Positions 1 through 11,225 are shown, counted from the first letter of the stretch. The stretch is DNA of 64,000 nt from Vigna angularis (GCF_016808095.1 NC_068971.1:3360501-3424500), one strand, 5' to 3'. A program made the numbers and translations. Notes: generated by a model from the sequence alone, not told the origin.

Positions 1-262
1 TAAGAAAGAGGAGATTCACATCCAGTGGTTTACCCCACCCCATTTCAACCTCTTCTTCATTTCTACTTTTACCTTCTCAGAGCATTTGAGTGTCATGAGC
101 TTAGTTCATGGGTAAATCATACAGCAACTGATCTTTATGCAGAATTCTGGTAGTAGCTGATAAAAATAAAGATTCGCCTCTAAAAAATAAGAATATCTTT
201 ACGTGAAGTCAAAAAAAGAATATTTACACGTGAAGCCACGTGGGCAAGATCAAAATGCAAAC
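1..262. other. Left flank with ACGT-core motifs
   Basis: No convincing ORF is seen. At 236-243 there is a palindromic CCACGTGG (G-box/ABRE-type core), preceded within 45 bp by two further ACGTG cores (about 200 and 228). Such clusters occur in plant light- and ABA-responsive promoters, so this may be promoter DNA of a host gene outside the window. The copia element begins right after it. No transcript start can be identified. Confidence 0.25.
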
Positions 263-455
263 GGTTGAGAACAATGGTAATAAAGGAGAGAAGAGAGAAA
301 TATACAACATTAAGAAGTATTTGTTTTGGTACATTTGTAAACCTTATATAAGTTTTTTTATATAGTAAAGTGAAAAACATCATCTTACAATATTAAGTAA
401 TGTGGAACTAAAAACACACTACAAAAACTTAATTAAACTACACAAAAAACTAACA
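263..455 (-). repeat. 3' LTR of the copia element
   Basis: Read on the minus strand it runs TGTTAG...CTCAACC. The terminal CA has decayed to CC here, whereas the other LTR keeps TGTTGAG at its plus-strand start. A purine-rich tract (AAGTGGGAGAAT on the minus strand, plus coordinates 456-467) adjoins it inside the element and is the polypurine tract. Confidence 0.93.
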
Positions 456-508
456 ATTCTCCCACTTAGAGTTTGATTACCACATAATGTAATTGCCTTC
501 ATCATCAG

Positions 509-3500
509 TTATTCTTGAAGGGCAATTGAAATACTGTAGAACCTCAAATTTTCTGTTATGACAACCTTTGTCAACATATCCACTGTGTTCTTACTTTCTA
601 GTATCTTCCTCAATGTTAGTACTTCATCCTCAAGCAGAGATCTGATGAAGTGATAACGAAGATCAATATGCTTCGTTCTGGAGTGAAAAGTTGAATTCTT
701 AGCCAGATGTATTACACTTTGACTATCACTGTGCAAAACAGTCCTTTCCTGGATGAATCCCAACTCTGTCAACAATCCTTGAAGCCATATCAATTCTTTG
801 CTAACTTCTATTACTGCTACATATTCAGCCTCTGTAGTGGATAGAGCAACGATCTTTTGTATTTATGACATCCAACTAACAGTTATAGTTCCAACAGTAA
901 ATATGTAGCCAATGGTACTTCTTCGATAATCAATTTCTCCAGCAAAGTCTGCATCTACGTAACCTTGTACTTTTAGTTCACCTTTATTAAAGCACAAACA
1001 TTTCTCCAAAGTTTCTCGTAGATATCGCAAAATCCATTTCACAGCTTCCTAGTGAGCTTTACCTGGATTTGACATAAACCTGCTTACAACTCCCACTGCA
1101 TAGCCAATGTTTGGCCTTGTGCATACCATCGCATACATCAGACTTCCAATGGCTGAAGCATACGGAATCTTAGCCATAATCTCTTCTTCTTCTTTTGTCT
1201 GAGGAGACTGATCCTTGGATAGACAAAAATGACTGGCCAAATACTGATTGGTTTGGCCTTGTCCATGTTAAATCTTTGCAAAACACGGTTGATGTATTCT
1301 GCCTGAGATAACTGCAAAACTCCTTTTTGCTTATCTCTCGTGATTTGCATTCCAAGAATCTTCTTTGCTGGCCCTAAGTCCTTCATGTCAAATTCTTTTG
1401 ACAAATGCATCTTCAAATTTCTGATGTCTGTTATATTTGATCCTGCTACTAACATGTCATCAACATAAAGTAGCAAAATGACATAGCTGAACTTGTACCT
1501 CTTGAAGAAACAACAATGATCAGCATTGCACACCTTGTGCATGAAGCTTTCAAACTTTCTATACCACTGTCTTGGAGCTTGTTTCAGGCCATACAGGCTC
1601 TTCTTCAATTTGCACACCATGTTTTTCTTCTTTCCTTCTGAAAAGCCTTCAGGCTGGTGCATGTAAATCTCCTCATCTAGATCTCCATGAAGAAATGTAG
1701 TCTTCACATCTAATTGCTCTAGGTAGAGCTCATCACTAGCCACAATACTTAGCACAGTCCTGATAGTATTGAGCTTGACAATTGGAGCAAAGATTTCAGT
1801 GTAGTCAACTCCTTCTTTCTGCTGAAATCCTTTGACAACCAGTCGGGCCTTGTATCGCTTGGAACCATCATGGTCTTCCTTCACCCGATACACCCATTTG
1901 TTGTGAAGTGCTTTCTTTCCCATAGGTAACTCAACTAGTTCCAATGTCTGATTTGAGATCAAAGACTTTATCTCGTCTTTCATAGCAAGCTCCCATTTGT
2001 CGGCATCCGTGGTTTGACAAGCTTCCATATAATCTTCAGGCTCCTCTCCATCAGTCAGTAACATGTAGTCTATGTATCTCCTGTTAGGCACATGGGGCCG
2101 AGAGGATCTTCTCAATACAGGAGTTGGAGTAGGAGGTTCTGATTGCTCATTATTTTCTTCATTTGATTCCTCTGGCTGAGGATTCCTCAATATAGGACTT
2201 TCTAGGATATCTTTCACCTCTTCATAAACTGGTCCACTCGTTTCTGAGTTTCTGGTGCCAGTATTATGCATGTCCTTGTACATCACTTTTTCATTGAAGA
2301 TTACATCTATGCTGCGGATCATCTTTTTGTTTTCATCATCCCATATGCGGTAGCCAAACTCATCTTCACCATAACCAAGAAAAGTACACTTCTTTGATTT
2401 TGGATCAAGTTTGTTTCTAACTTGATCGCTGATATGCACATATGCTACACAGCCGAAAACTCTAAGATGTGAGATTTTTACCTCTTTTCCGCTCCATACC
2501 TCTTCCAGTATCTTGTGCTCCAATGGTACCGATGGACTTCGGTTGATCAAGTAAGCTGCTGTGTTGACTGCTTCTGCCCAAAACTGTTTTGGTAAGCCTG
2601 ATTGTACACGCATGCTTCTGGCTCTTTTAGTCAACGTTCGATTCATACGCTCAGCTACACCATTGTGTTGAGGCGTACCTGGCACGATTCTCTCCATTCT
2701 GATTTCGTGCTCATAGCAAAACTTCTTGAATCTAGTGTCTACATACTCACCACCATTGTCGGATCTGAGCTTCTTAATCTTCAATCCTGTCTCATTCTCC
2801 ACCATAGCTTTCCAAATCTTGAAAGCTTCAAATACTTCAGACTTGTGTTTCAGAAAGTAAACCCATACCTTTCTGGAGTGATCATCAATAAAAGTCACGA
2901 AGTATTGCTTCCCACCAACGGATGGGACAGTCGTTGGTCCCCAAACATCAAAGTGGATAAGCTCAAGCTTCTCTTTCTTTGGGGTTCTTCTACTTGTCTG
3001 AAAGCTAACTCTCTTCTGCTTTCCAAGTATACAGTCTTCACACATGTCAATTTCTACTAATTGAAGACCTGGTAACTTTCCTTTTGAGTGCATGACCTTC
3101 ATCCATTTCTCATTCATATGCCCAAGTCTTTGGTGCCATAAATTGAGATTTTCATTTGCTGCAACTGCAATCAAATGACATGCTCCTGCTGTCTTGTAAA
3201 GAGTACCACTCTTTTTGCCTCGAGCAATTGTCATCACACCCTTTGAAATCTTCCAATCATCACCGTGGAAGATTGTCGTGTAGCCTTCACTGGCTAGCTG
3301 GCCCACTAAGATTAAGTTCTTGGTCAGGTCGAGAATATGTCTGACATTTTTCAATTTCCATACAGACCCATTTAACTTAATCTTTACTACACCTTTACCT
3401 ACAATCTCACATGACTGCTCATTACCAAGGTAAACCTTACCAAGGTTTCCAGGAACATAATTCTCGAATAGTTCTTTCTGTGAGGATGCATGGAAGGATG

Positions 3501-4287
3501 CTCTAGAGTCTAACACCCAAGACTCTTCCTTGTTTTCCAACGAACATATCAGCGCATCATCTCCTCCTGAGGTCACAGCAACGTTTGCTTCATCTTTCAC
3601 CTCCTGTTTCTTCGAGGCACTCCTGCATTGATTTTTGTAGTGACCAGTCTTCCCACAATTCCAACATTCGATAGTTTTCGATTTGTTAGAGCTTTGATGA
3701 TTTCTGGATTTGGACTGCCTCTCCTTTGATTTGCCGCGTCCGGTTCCTCTAGTTGAACTTCTACCTCTTGACTCTGTATGCAATACTGAAGAGGTTGTTG
3801 ATTCACCCGTCTCTATCCGGCAAACTTCTTCACTAAGGACTAAGTCACGAACATCATCAAACTTTAACTTGTTGCTTCCTAAGGAACTACTCACAGTTGT
3901 GACAATAGCATTCCAACTTTCTGGTAGGGAAGAAAGAAGTATTAGAGCTCGTACTTCTTCATCGAAATTGATTCCAACTGAACTCAACTGGATTGTAATT
4001 GTGTTGAGTTCGTTTATATGTTGCGTTGTTGATGCGCCTTCTGTCATCCGTAGGTTGAACAACCGCCTCATCAAGTGAACTTTGTTTGCGGCCGATGGCT
4101 TTTCGTACATGCTGGAAAGGGCCGTCATAAGACTAGTTGTAGTCTTTTCTTTTGCAATGTTGAAAGCAACATTACGAGATAACCATTGAACTTTCTGATA
4201 CAGGCAGTCCTCTATTTGCATTTTCCAAAAGCCGAAGTCTGCACCATTGAACTTTTCAATCTTCATCTTGCCTTCGTCCATTGCCAT
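509..4287 (-). pseudogene. copia gag-pol polyprotein, frameshifted
   Basis: The polyprotein runs open for about 1,005 codons from ATG at 4287. Gag comes first, then a CCHC knuckle at C208, C211, H216, C221. The protease motif is at residues 260-264 and reads DSRAS where DSGAS is expected, so the glycine next to the catalytic Asp is lost. Integrase has H385, H390, C416, C419 and D447, D510, E546 (DD35E spacing). RT has the DVKTTFLHG block and YVDD at 941-944. Near position 1240 the frame shifts. Homology continues in another frame (to 1049) up to a stop just after GKAH, then through RNase H with another stop near 860, ending at 509 (ALSTTEAEY and HIDLRYH blocks). Hence a pseudogene with at least one frameshift, two stops and a damaged protease. 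Confidence 0.93.
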
Positions 4288-4489
4288 TGCTCCTACTGCT
4301 TTTGAAGAAAAGCCCCCACTAGTTCTTTAAACTGAGATCCCAAGAACAAGAGAAATTTTTTTTTTCTGATGTGGAAGATCAGACGCAGCTGTAGCCACAG
4401 AGCATACTAAGAAAATTTACTCTGACCAAATCTTTTCTGATAGTGGAAGATCAAACGTTGTTGCAACCACAGAGCATACTAAGAAATGA

Positions 4490-4501
4490 GCTCTGATACC
4501 A
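4490..4501 (-). other. Primer-binding site (initiator Met tRNA type)
   Basis: On the minus strand the sequence is TGGTATCAGAGC, immediately inside the 5' LTR. This is the well-known primer site of plant copia elements, complementary to the 3' end of initiator methionine tRNA. Confidence 0.92.
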
Positions 4502-4503
4502 AT

Positions 4504-4698
4504 TGTTGAGAGCAATGGTAATAAAGGAGAGAAAAGAGAAATATACAACACTAAGAAGTATTTGTTTTGGTGCATTTGTAAACCTTACATAATCTTTCTT
4601 ATATAGCAAAATGAAGAATATCATCTCACAATACTAAACAATGTGGAACTAAAAACACACTACAAAAAACTTAATCAAACTACATAAAAAAACTAACA
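4504..4698 (-). repeat. 5' LTR of the copia element
   Basis: Direct repeat of 263-455, about 90 percent identical by eye. It should hold the element's promoter on the minus strand. It adjoins the primer-binding site at 4490-4501. Confidence 0.93.
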
Positions 4699-4980
4699 CA
4701 AACAATCATTTATCTTCTTCATTATGATTACTGTTTACTGGGGGCAGAAATGGAGTAAGGTGCACATCTAACCACAGAAACTCCTTTTGAGCTTAAAAAA
4801 TGGACTATAAAACACATATACACCCTCATCGTACTTAACCAACTATTATCTAATTTTGCTTTGATAATAGGAAAACCCTATTTTATAATTATCAGTGTTA
4901 TAATGTTAAAATTTTGATAGTAATTTTAGTAAAAAAAATAATGAAAATTACAAAACAGTTAAAGGAATGTACTATAGTAT
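4699..4980. other. AT-rich spacer
   Basis: Right flank of the copia insertion. No ORF, repeat unit or promoter that I can support. Confidence 0.5.
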
Positions 4981-5670
4981 AAATGCATAACAATATTTAA
5001 TTAAAAACAATGACATTGAAAAAGTATATAATTTCATATAACTTTTGTTTGATAATGTAAAATACTTACTCCAATCATGCATCTCCGTTTATTTATCACC
5101 TAAAGAATACATATTATTTTCATGTCGAGAAATTAGTTGACAGAACGGATCTTTCATTATGTTGTTTTCTTTTTGGCAAATTTCGTACAGAAAAGATTAC
5201 AGGGTAACCAGTTTCTTGTGGGCCATTTTTTAAAAATTATCCATTAAATTTTTATTTTTATTTTAAAAAAATGTTTTTATTTTAGTGCCGGTTTTTTTAT
5301 TTTAAAAATAAAATTGAAATAAAAGTAAATAAGTATAATTGAAAGACGAGGTTTAAATTATTTTTTGAATACTTTTAAAAAGTTGAATAAATTGTTAATT
5401 TTGAAATTTAATTATATAAACTTAATGATTATTTGAAAACAACGGAAGCTATGGCTATTCAATTAAAATGGGAAATTTTTGGAATTGAAAAATCTAGCAC
5501 GATGTCATAAAATCAAACACCCGAAAGTCAAGATTATGTTATGTGAATGTTCACTACAACCCACACAACCCTATTTACATACAAAATGAAAAGATAAAAG
5601 TAAGAAAAAATGTACCCTATGGCAAGACTTTATTTTCTGATGCTCTGTAGTAAAGGAAAAATAGAATTTC
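4981..5670. repeat. Tandem duplication copy 1, first part
   Basis: This AT-rich non-coding stretch aligns along its length, with scattered substitutions and small gaps, to 16959-17214 joined to 23068-23490. Shared landmarks include AAATGCATAACAAT at the start, GGATTACAGGG/AGATTACAGGG and AACACCCGAAAGTCAAGATT near the end. The second copy is interrupted by the MULE. Homology starts at exactly the base where the gypsy element's right target-site duplication starts. Confidence 0.9.
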
Positions 5671-5707
5671 TATAGACATAAAAATAAATGAATTATATAT
5701 ATATATA

Positions 5708-5756
<49 letters not shown>

Positions 5757-6247
5757 TTGTTAACTTATGTATTAAAGTGTATCAAATTTTAGTTGACAAA
5801 AAAATCTCTATTTATGAAAAAAAGACATATTTTAAACATAGAAATATTTTAATAATTTTTATTTTTAATTTAAAATAAAAAAAATAAAAAATTATTCAAA
5901 AATATTTAATCTTAAAATTTAAAATTCATAATATATAAAGATATTTTTATCCACTAAAATTTTTTACACTATAATTTGCTTTTATAACCATTTATTTGGA
6001 ATACACAAATTTTTGAATAGTTATAATTTTATTAGTATATTTCATTTTATTATTTTATTAACTTTCAACTTAAAGATATTTATCATACTACCGAACCGAT
6101 TTAGTAGAGGATAAATCTAATTTAGTTTGAAATTTTGATATTCCATTATTGATTCAACTTTTGTATTTTTCTTTAAGAAAGAAAAGGCCCAATGACCTAA
6201 TGCCCAACCAACGTTGTTGTGATTTTATTGGAAACCAATTTAGAAAT
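5671..6247. other. AT-rich spacer with tail of duplication copy 1
   Basis: Positions 5694-5750 are an interrupted (AT)n microsatellite. From about 6125 to 6247 the sequence matches 25450-25572 (shared blocks TTGATATTC, CAACTTTTGTATTTTTCTTT and TTGGAAACCAATTTAGAAAT), the end part of the duplicated host segment. The middle 5750-6120 has no gene and no clear counterpart in copy 2. Confidence 0.75.
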
Positions 6248-6292
6248 TGTACTGATAGGTCCTCCCGGCATAAGACACGCCCGCCCAGTAAT

Positions 6293-6880
6293 CCGGACGT
6301 CCGCCAAATAGTCTAGGACCGTCCGTCCTTAGAAACCGGACGACCGTCCAAGGACGTCCGCCCAGGAATCAGGACCGAACGAGCGGCCAACCATCCGAGA
6401 AGTGGAGCGTCCGCCCAATGTGGAGCGTCCGCCAGTGTGGAGCGTCCGCCAATGTGGAACGTCCGCCCAAGGTTGGCATGTCCGCCCAATGTGGAGCGTC
6501 CGCCAGTGTGGAGCGTCCGCCAAAGTGGAGCGTCCGCCAATGTGGAGCATCCGCCAATGTGGAGCGTCCGCCAATGCGGAACGTCCGCCCAAGGTTGGCA
6601 TGTCCGCCCAATATGGAGCGTCCGCCAGTGTGGAGCGTCCGCCAATATGGAGCGTCCGCCAGTGTGGAGCGTCCGCCAAAGTGGAGCGTCCGCCCAATGA
6701 GGAGCGTCCGCCAATGTGGTAAGTCCGCCCAATGTGGGGCGTCCGCCCAATGTAGAACGTCCGCCCAAGAGCTGGACGTTCGCCCAAGAAGTAGGACGTT
6801 CGCCCAAGGACTGGACGTCCGCCCAAGGATTGGACGTCCGCCCAAGCAAAGGATCGTCCGCCCAAGAGCTGGACGCCCAC
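6293..6880. repeat. 17/18-bp minisatellite in the solo LTR
   Basis: About 30 copies of a 17- or 18-bp unit of the form GTGTGGAGCGTCCGCCA. At the right end (6770-6870) units change to GGACGTTCGCCCAAG. The array is strongly GC-rich against an AT-rich background and open in several frames because stops are rare in the unit. GACGTTCGCCC occurs exactly at 6775-6785 and 6795-6805. Confidence 0.9.
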
Positions 6881-7033
6881 CCAGGGTAACATCCCTGACC
6901 GACCATCATTCCCAACCGACGCACTTCGCTGATTACACGGTTAAATGCTAATGAGACATTAAGTCCTTAATGAAGATTAAGGTATTATTGGGCCGTTCCC
7001 AGGCCCCCAAAAGGTAAAAGCCCATTACAACTC

Positions 7034-7042
7034 ACTATAAAT
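7034..7042 (+). promoter_or_regulatory. TATA box of the solo LTR
   Basis: CTATAAATA lies in the downstream half of the LTR, about 75 bp before the conserved block at 7116-7135, which fits the U3/R position of a plant LTR promoter. Confidence 0.6.
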
Positions 7043-7540
7043 AAAGGTCTCAGGTATGAACTCTAACCAACTTGATAACGATGCATACACGCATCACAAT
7101 CGCTCTGTCATATTACTGACTTGAGCGTCGGAGTGCCTTTAGCAGGTACCCGGCCCCTCCCCAACTGGGAGGGTGGAGCAGCGCCAAGGAGAGGGAGGAC
7201 GCCCGCCCAGCTTGGAGCTGAAAGCAAAGGATCATCCGCCAGGAGGGGAGGACGCCCGTCCAGCTTGGTGCAGAGAGCGAGCGTCTGGATTGGAGGACGT
7301 CCGCCCGGTTTGGAGCATAGAGCAATCGTCCATCTCGGTGCCGCCCGCCAGTGAAGCTTGCTTCGGTTCGTGGGATCCAGCTGAAAGTGTCCGCCCGTTT
7401 CCGACGTTCGTGAGCGCTCATCCGCCCGGCCCCAGCATTCGCCATCAGTCGTCCGTTCGTTCGGCTTCGTCGTCCGCCCGTCCGCCATCAACAGTAAGTT
7501 CGTGTGTTTTTGCAGGGTCCGCCCGGATCCGGCCGAAACA

Positions 7541-7633
7541 GAAATAAATTAGTGAAATTTATTTGAGTAATTAAATTATTAGCATCTTAAAATTAATTTC
7601 AGTTAATATAACCTTTTGAAAAAATTTGAAATG
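7541..7633. repeat. Tandem duplication copy 1, end part
   Basis: It matches 25573-25668 (GAAATAAATTAGTGAA, then ATAACCTTTTGAAAAA). It continues the copy broken by the solo LTR at 6248-7540. It ends where the gypsy element begins. Confidence 0.85.
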
Positions 7634-8101
7634 TGTTTCTGCTGAACGGGACCGAGGAAAACTTCTGCTACCTCCGTTCGGAAACACTCCTCCTCCTCCA
7701 GTCGGTCTTCCTCCCCTGCTCTCCTCTGCGCACCTTCTCAGTATGAAGGGGTTGACCTGCAGCAAACACTCCGACGCTCAAGTCAGAATATGCTATAACA
7801 AGTCTATCTGTATGTAAAATGAATCGAACCTTTACCTTCCCCTTTGACTTCTATTTATACAATTTCAGGGAATATTATTCATTAATTTATCTTTTAATGA
7901 CTTTCAATGCTCACTTTAATCCCTCGAAGATGACCGTTACCTCATTAACCATGCATTCATGAGCATTTAACAACTGTCTGCAGTCTATTCTCTTTGCGTT
8001 TGCCCGATCGGCTGTGTTGAGGCACCTCCGACCGGCTCTTTACCCTCGGTAGAGGTATTTGACACTCCTCTACGGTCGGTTGCCTGCCCTCGGTAGTAAC
8101 A
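7634..8101 (-). repeat. 3' LTR of the gypsy element
   Basis: Minus-strand LTR starting TGTTACTACC and ending CAGAAACA. It has a TATA-like GTATAAATAG on the minus strand near 7853-7862. The block CACTCCGACGCTCAAGTCAG (7767-7786) is identical in reverse to the solo LTR block at 7116-7135. The polypurine tract (TTGGGGGGCTTG on the minus strand) is at 8102-8113. Confidence 0.95.
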
Positions 8102-8378
8102 CAAGCCCCCCAAGCCCTAGCAAATTTCCTTTGCGTAGGGTTTGAAGTGGCCCCCGCTCGGCCTTCCTTCCTGCTTTAACGAAATTTCCCCGCGCTTCAT
8201 TAGGGATAGAAAAAGTCTTGACTGTAATATTCTGGCGGGAAGCGTAAAAAACGAAGCGTTTTTTTCCCCCCTCAACCGTCAGATCCTCCCATCACCGAAA
8301 CGCCACATCTGTTGAACCGTCATATCTCCCGTCCTTTGACGTTCCAGACTTAACCCTTGAGTTAGTTTTAACCTAAGT

Positions 8379-8386
8379 ATAAATAT
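8379..8386 (+). promoter_or_regulatory. TATA box for the antisense gene
   Basis: TATAAATA about 100 bp upstream of the ATG at 8488, on the strand opposite gag-pol. A C/T-rich leader follows (8400-8487). This suggests the antisense gene has its own promoter, separate from the LTR. Confidence 0.55.
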
Positions 8387-8487
8387 CCCTACTTTCACCG
8401 TAATTTCTCACTCTGATCCCACTCCCTTCGCCGTCGCCAGTCTTCTCTTCCGATTATCTCTGCTCTATCCATTTTCTCCAGGTAATC

Positions 8488-10583
8488 ATGTCGTCTGATT
8501 TCTCCGGCAACGAGGGTAGGGGGTATGCTGATGAAGATACTGCTAGTCCGTCAGACAGTGCCAATCCGTCGACCTCCCTAGCCGCCGTCACCGGTCAAGG
8601 TGCTAAGGCTTCCCCCTCTGGGAACTCCTCCGATCTTCTGATGGATAGTGATGCCCCCGAAGAAGTCGCTATCTACGTAGACTCCACTAGCGCCTGGGAT
8701 GGGAAGCTCCGAGACTGGCCTCTTGTCCCCGGTTATGACTGGGTGCCCAACGAAGTTAGGCAAATTCCTTCCTCCTTCTATAATCGTGCCTCATTCCGGA
8801 ATCTGATCACCCGTACCTGTCTGGTCAAGAATTCCGACGACGCGAGACGGTTCAAACTTGCTATCTGCCAGAGGACCGAGCGCGTCTGTCATGGTCGGGG
8901 TGAATACCCTTCTGATTTCTTCTATGTTTATGCCACCCTGTTTAAAGATCTGAAGGTTTCCCTGCCATTCACTGATTTTCATATGGGTGTGTTAAAAACC
9001 CTCAACTTGGCTCCTACCCAACTTCATCCGAACGGGTGGGCCTTCATGCAAGCCTTCGCTGCTATTTGCACGGGTTTGGCACTTAAACCTACCCCCGCGG
9101 CCTTCCTCTATTTCTTCCATGTGATACCACATCCGACCAAGCCATGGGTATCCCTGCGGACGGTCGGGAACAAGCACTTGTTGACTCTCTATAACAGCTC
9201 CTACAAGGACTTTAAAAATCACTTTTCTAAAGTCGTGCCGACGGAGGCTGGATATGAGAGCTTTTGTAACGCCGGTCCCGCCCGGGATGCTAAGTTTCCG
9301 CTTTACTGGACCCAAGATCCTCGGAAGGTCCTCTCTTGGCCGAAACCGCAGATGAGCACAGAGGATCTGGACTTGATTAATCAACTTTGTCAGCTACCCC
9401 CCAAATCCTCGTGCCGTGTTCTGATCGGGTTTCTTGGCAACAAGAACCTTCCGGCTGATGTGTTTGGTAAGCTATTTCTGATCGTCTTTTATTGAGCAGC
9501 CTGTTAAAGCTGAACTGAATTTCTTGTCTTTCTGCAGATTACCTATCGAAGATGGACCCTTCTCGTAACAACACCTTCGCCCGCCTCTTCGCTCAACGAG
9601 GGGGTAATGTTAGGAAACCAAGCAGGAGTGCCTCCCCCGCTCCTTGGCCAGTTGCTCCGCCGGCCACCTCCCCCAACATCCAAAGGACCTTAACCCCTCC
9701 TGCCGCGGTCGAAGTCCCCCCTCAACAATCTTCTCCTGCCCCTCATCCTGAAGCCAAGCATAAAAAGAAGGGCAAGCGCAAGGCCGCCAGGGAGACCTCA
9801 GCTGAATCTAATAGGTCAAAGAGGCACCTTCCCGACGGGCCGCCCCTCACCGGGCTGTTGAGCCTTAATGTCTGGGTGGCCAAACGCCTCCAGTTTAACC
9901 TTCTCTCCGAGGAAAAAACCTTGGTTAGTGGACTGACCAGAGAGGAGGCTTCCAACATGGCCCTGGAGCTGGCTGCCCGATCAGCCATGTGCCTATCCTA
10001 TGCTGTGGAGGATACGGCATCTACTGCTGCCGAGCTTCAAGCCTTGCGAGAAAAGTTTGAAGCTTCCTTCAAAGCCAACCAGGACCTTACTTTACGTTTG
10101 GCTGAGGCCGAGCGGATGGCCAAGGAAGACAAGAAGAAGGCCAGCACGATGTTGGCCGAAGCCCGAACTGCCCAACGGCGCATGCAAAGGTCACTGGACG
10201 ATGCCCAGCTTGACCTTCACAAGTCTACGGCCTCCATCTCCACTTTGACCGCCGAGCGGGATTCCCTTCGTGCCTCCATCTCCACTTTGACCGCCGAGCG
10301 GGATGCCTTCCGTGCTCGGGTAGCGGAGGTGGAAGCAGAGAACAAATTGTTTGGTGATGAGGTGGTGAACGAGCATGTGCTCGGCTTCGACAAGGCCCTC
10401 GCCCAATGCAACCTTCTCTTTCAAGTGCCCACCGACGACTCTCGGCTGAACGTGAGTATGATGGTGGCGAACGGCCAATTAGTACCCATCATGGATCCTC
10501 CACCCTCTACGCCAACTGTTCAAAATGCCAATGTTGATGCTGAAGCCATCGGGGAGACGGGTGAAGCAACGAGGCCCTCCTAG
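8488..10583 (+). CDS. Antisense additional ORF (aORF) of Tat element, two exons
   Basis: Exon 1 is 8488-9466, the intron 9467-9537 (GTAAGC...TTTCTGCAG), exon 2 9538-10583. The join keeps frame (phase 1, giving VFDYLSKMD) and yields about 674 residues. Exon 1 resembles the plant 'putative gypsy type transposon' domain, with an acidic, serine-rich N-terminus and a globular stretch around GWAFMQAFAAI. Exon 2 has a basic proline-rich region, then a long predicted coiled coil (residues about 490-620) holding a tandem SISTLTAERD repeat encoded by a 42-bp duplication at 10229-10312. No catalytic motif is seen and its role in the element is unknown. It is fully open, unlike gag-pol. The ATG choice rests on the upstream TATA box and the first Met of the open frame. 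Spliced structure is inferred from splice signals. Confidence 0.8.
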
Positions 10584-10744
10584 GTGTAGACTTAGGATTT
10601 TATTGCCTTTGATTCTTCCGTTGTACTTTTCTCGTTTGTCAGTAAAATTCCAAGTTAATTTCTCGCCTTTACTTTGCGTTTGCTCGTCTCCATGTATATC
10701 TTTCGTTTCTCGCCTTGTCCGCCTTGTAAGAGTGCCGTGAGTTC
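10584..10744. other. 3' region of the antisense gene
   Basis: T-rich sequence after the aORF stop codon, ending at the start of the 79-bp array. No AATAAA signal is obvious. Confidence 0.4.
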
Positions 10745-11225
10745 CGCTCGGTTTAGGTCTTAGAAGCTCTCGAGGAGCGTGCTCTAAGACCAAGGTGAGA
10801 GCTCATGAAGAGACTGCCTCACCCGCTCGATTTTTGGGTCTTAGAAGCTCTCGAGGAGCGTGCTCTAAGACCAAGGTGAGAGCTCACGAAGAGGCTGCCT
10901 AACCCGCTCGGTTTAGGTCTTAGAAGCTCTCGAGGAGCGTGCTCTAAGACCAAGGTGAGAGCTCACGAAGAGGCTGCCTCACCCGCTCGGTTTAGGTCTT
11001 AGAAGCTCTCGAGGAGCGTGCTCTAGGACCAAGGTGAGAGCTCACGAAGAGGCTGCCTCACCCGCTCGGTTTAGGTCTTAGAAGCTCTCGAGGAGCGTGC
11101 TCTAAGACCAAGGTGAGAGCTCACGAAGAGGCTGCCTCACCCGCTCGGTTTAGGTCTTAGAAGCTCTCGAGGAGCGTGCTCTAAGACCAAGGTGAGAGCT
11201 CACGAAGAGGCTGCCTCACCCGCTC
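10745..11225. repeat. 79-bp tandem array with hairpin units
   Basis: Six copies, spaced 81, 79, 79, 79 and 79 bp by the position of TAGAAGCTCT. Each unit contains an imperfect inverted repeat: GGTCTTAGAAGCTC, then about 8 bases, then GCGTGCTCTAAGACC. A transcript of either strand could fold into a stem. The copies are almost identical, so the array is young. It lies between the convergent ends of gag-pol and the antisense gene. Confidence 0.93.

Larger units (their letters stand above)
263..4698 (-). mobile_element. Ty1/copia LTR retrotransposon, complete but broken
   Basis: Two directly repeated ends of about 193-195 bp (263-455 and 4504-4698) flank a polyprotein read on the minus strand. 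A 5-bp target-site duplication CAAAC lies at 258-262 and 4699-4703. The domain order is gag, protease, integrase, RT, RNase H, with integrase before RT, which defines copia; the polyprotein resembles the Tnt1-like group. By eye the LTRs differ at about 20 of 193 positions, mostly transitions, so the insertion is old. It is the earliest datable insertion here and cannot move itself because its ORF is interrupted. Confidence 0.95.
6248..7540 (+). mobile_element. Solo LTR, Tat-like gypsy, with internal minisatellite
   Basis: The 1,293-bp sequence starts TGTACTGAT and ends CCGAAACA (TG...CA) and is flanked by GAAAT on both sides (6243-6247, 7541-7545). Outside the duplication the flanks join into the uninterrupted paralogous sequence near 25572. 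It has a TATA box at 7034-7042 and, 80 bp downstream, a 20-base block also found in the gypsy element's LTR. No internal region or second LTR is present, so it is a recombination product (solo LTR). Long ORFs across it are artefacts of the minisatellite. Confidence 0.88.

Noticed and set aside
2602..4078. Plus-strand ORFs inside the copia element
   Set aside because: Antisense to the copia polyprotein, no recognisable domain.
6313..6951. Several ORFs of 87-203 codons on both strands
   Set aside because: They are translations of the 17/18-bp minisatellite in shifted frames, with repetitive Trp/Arg/Pro content and no start context.
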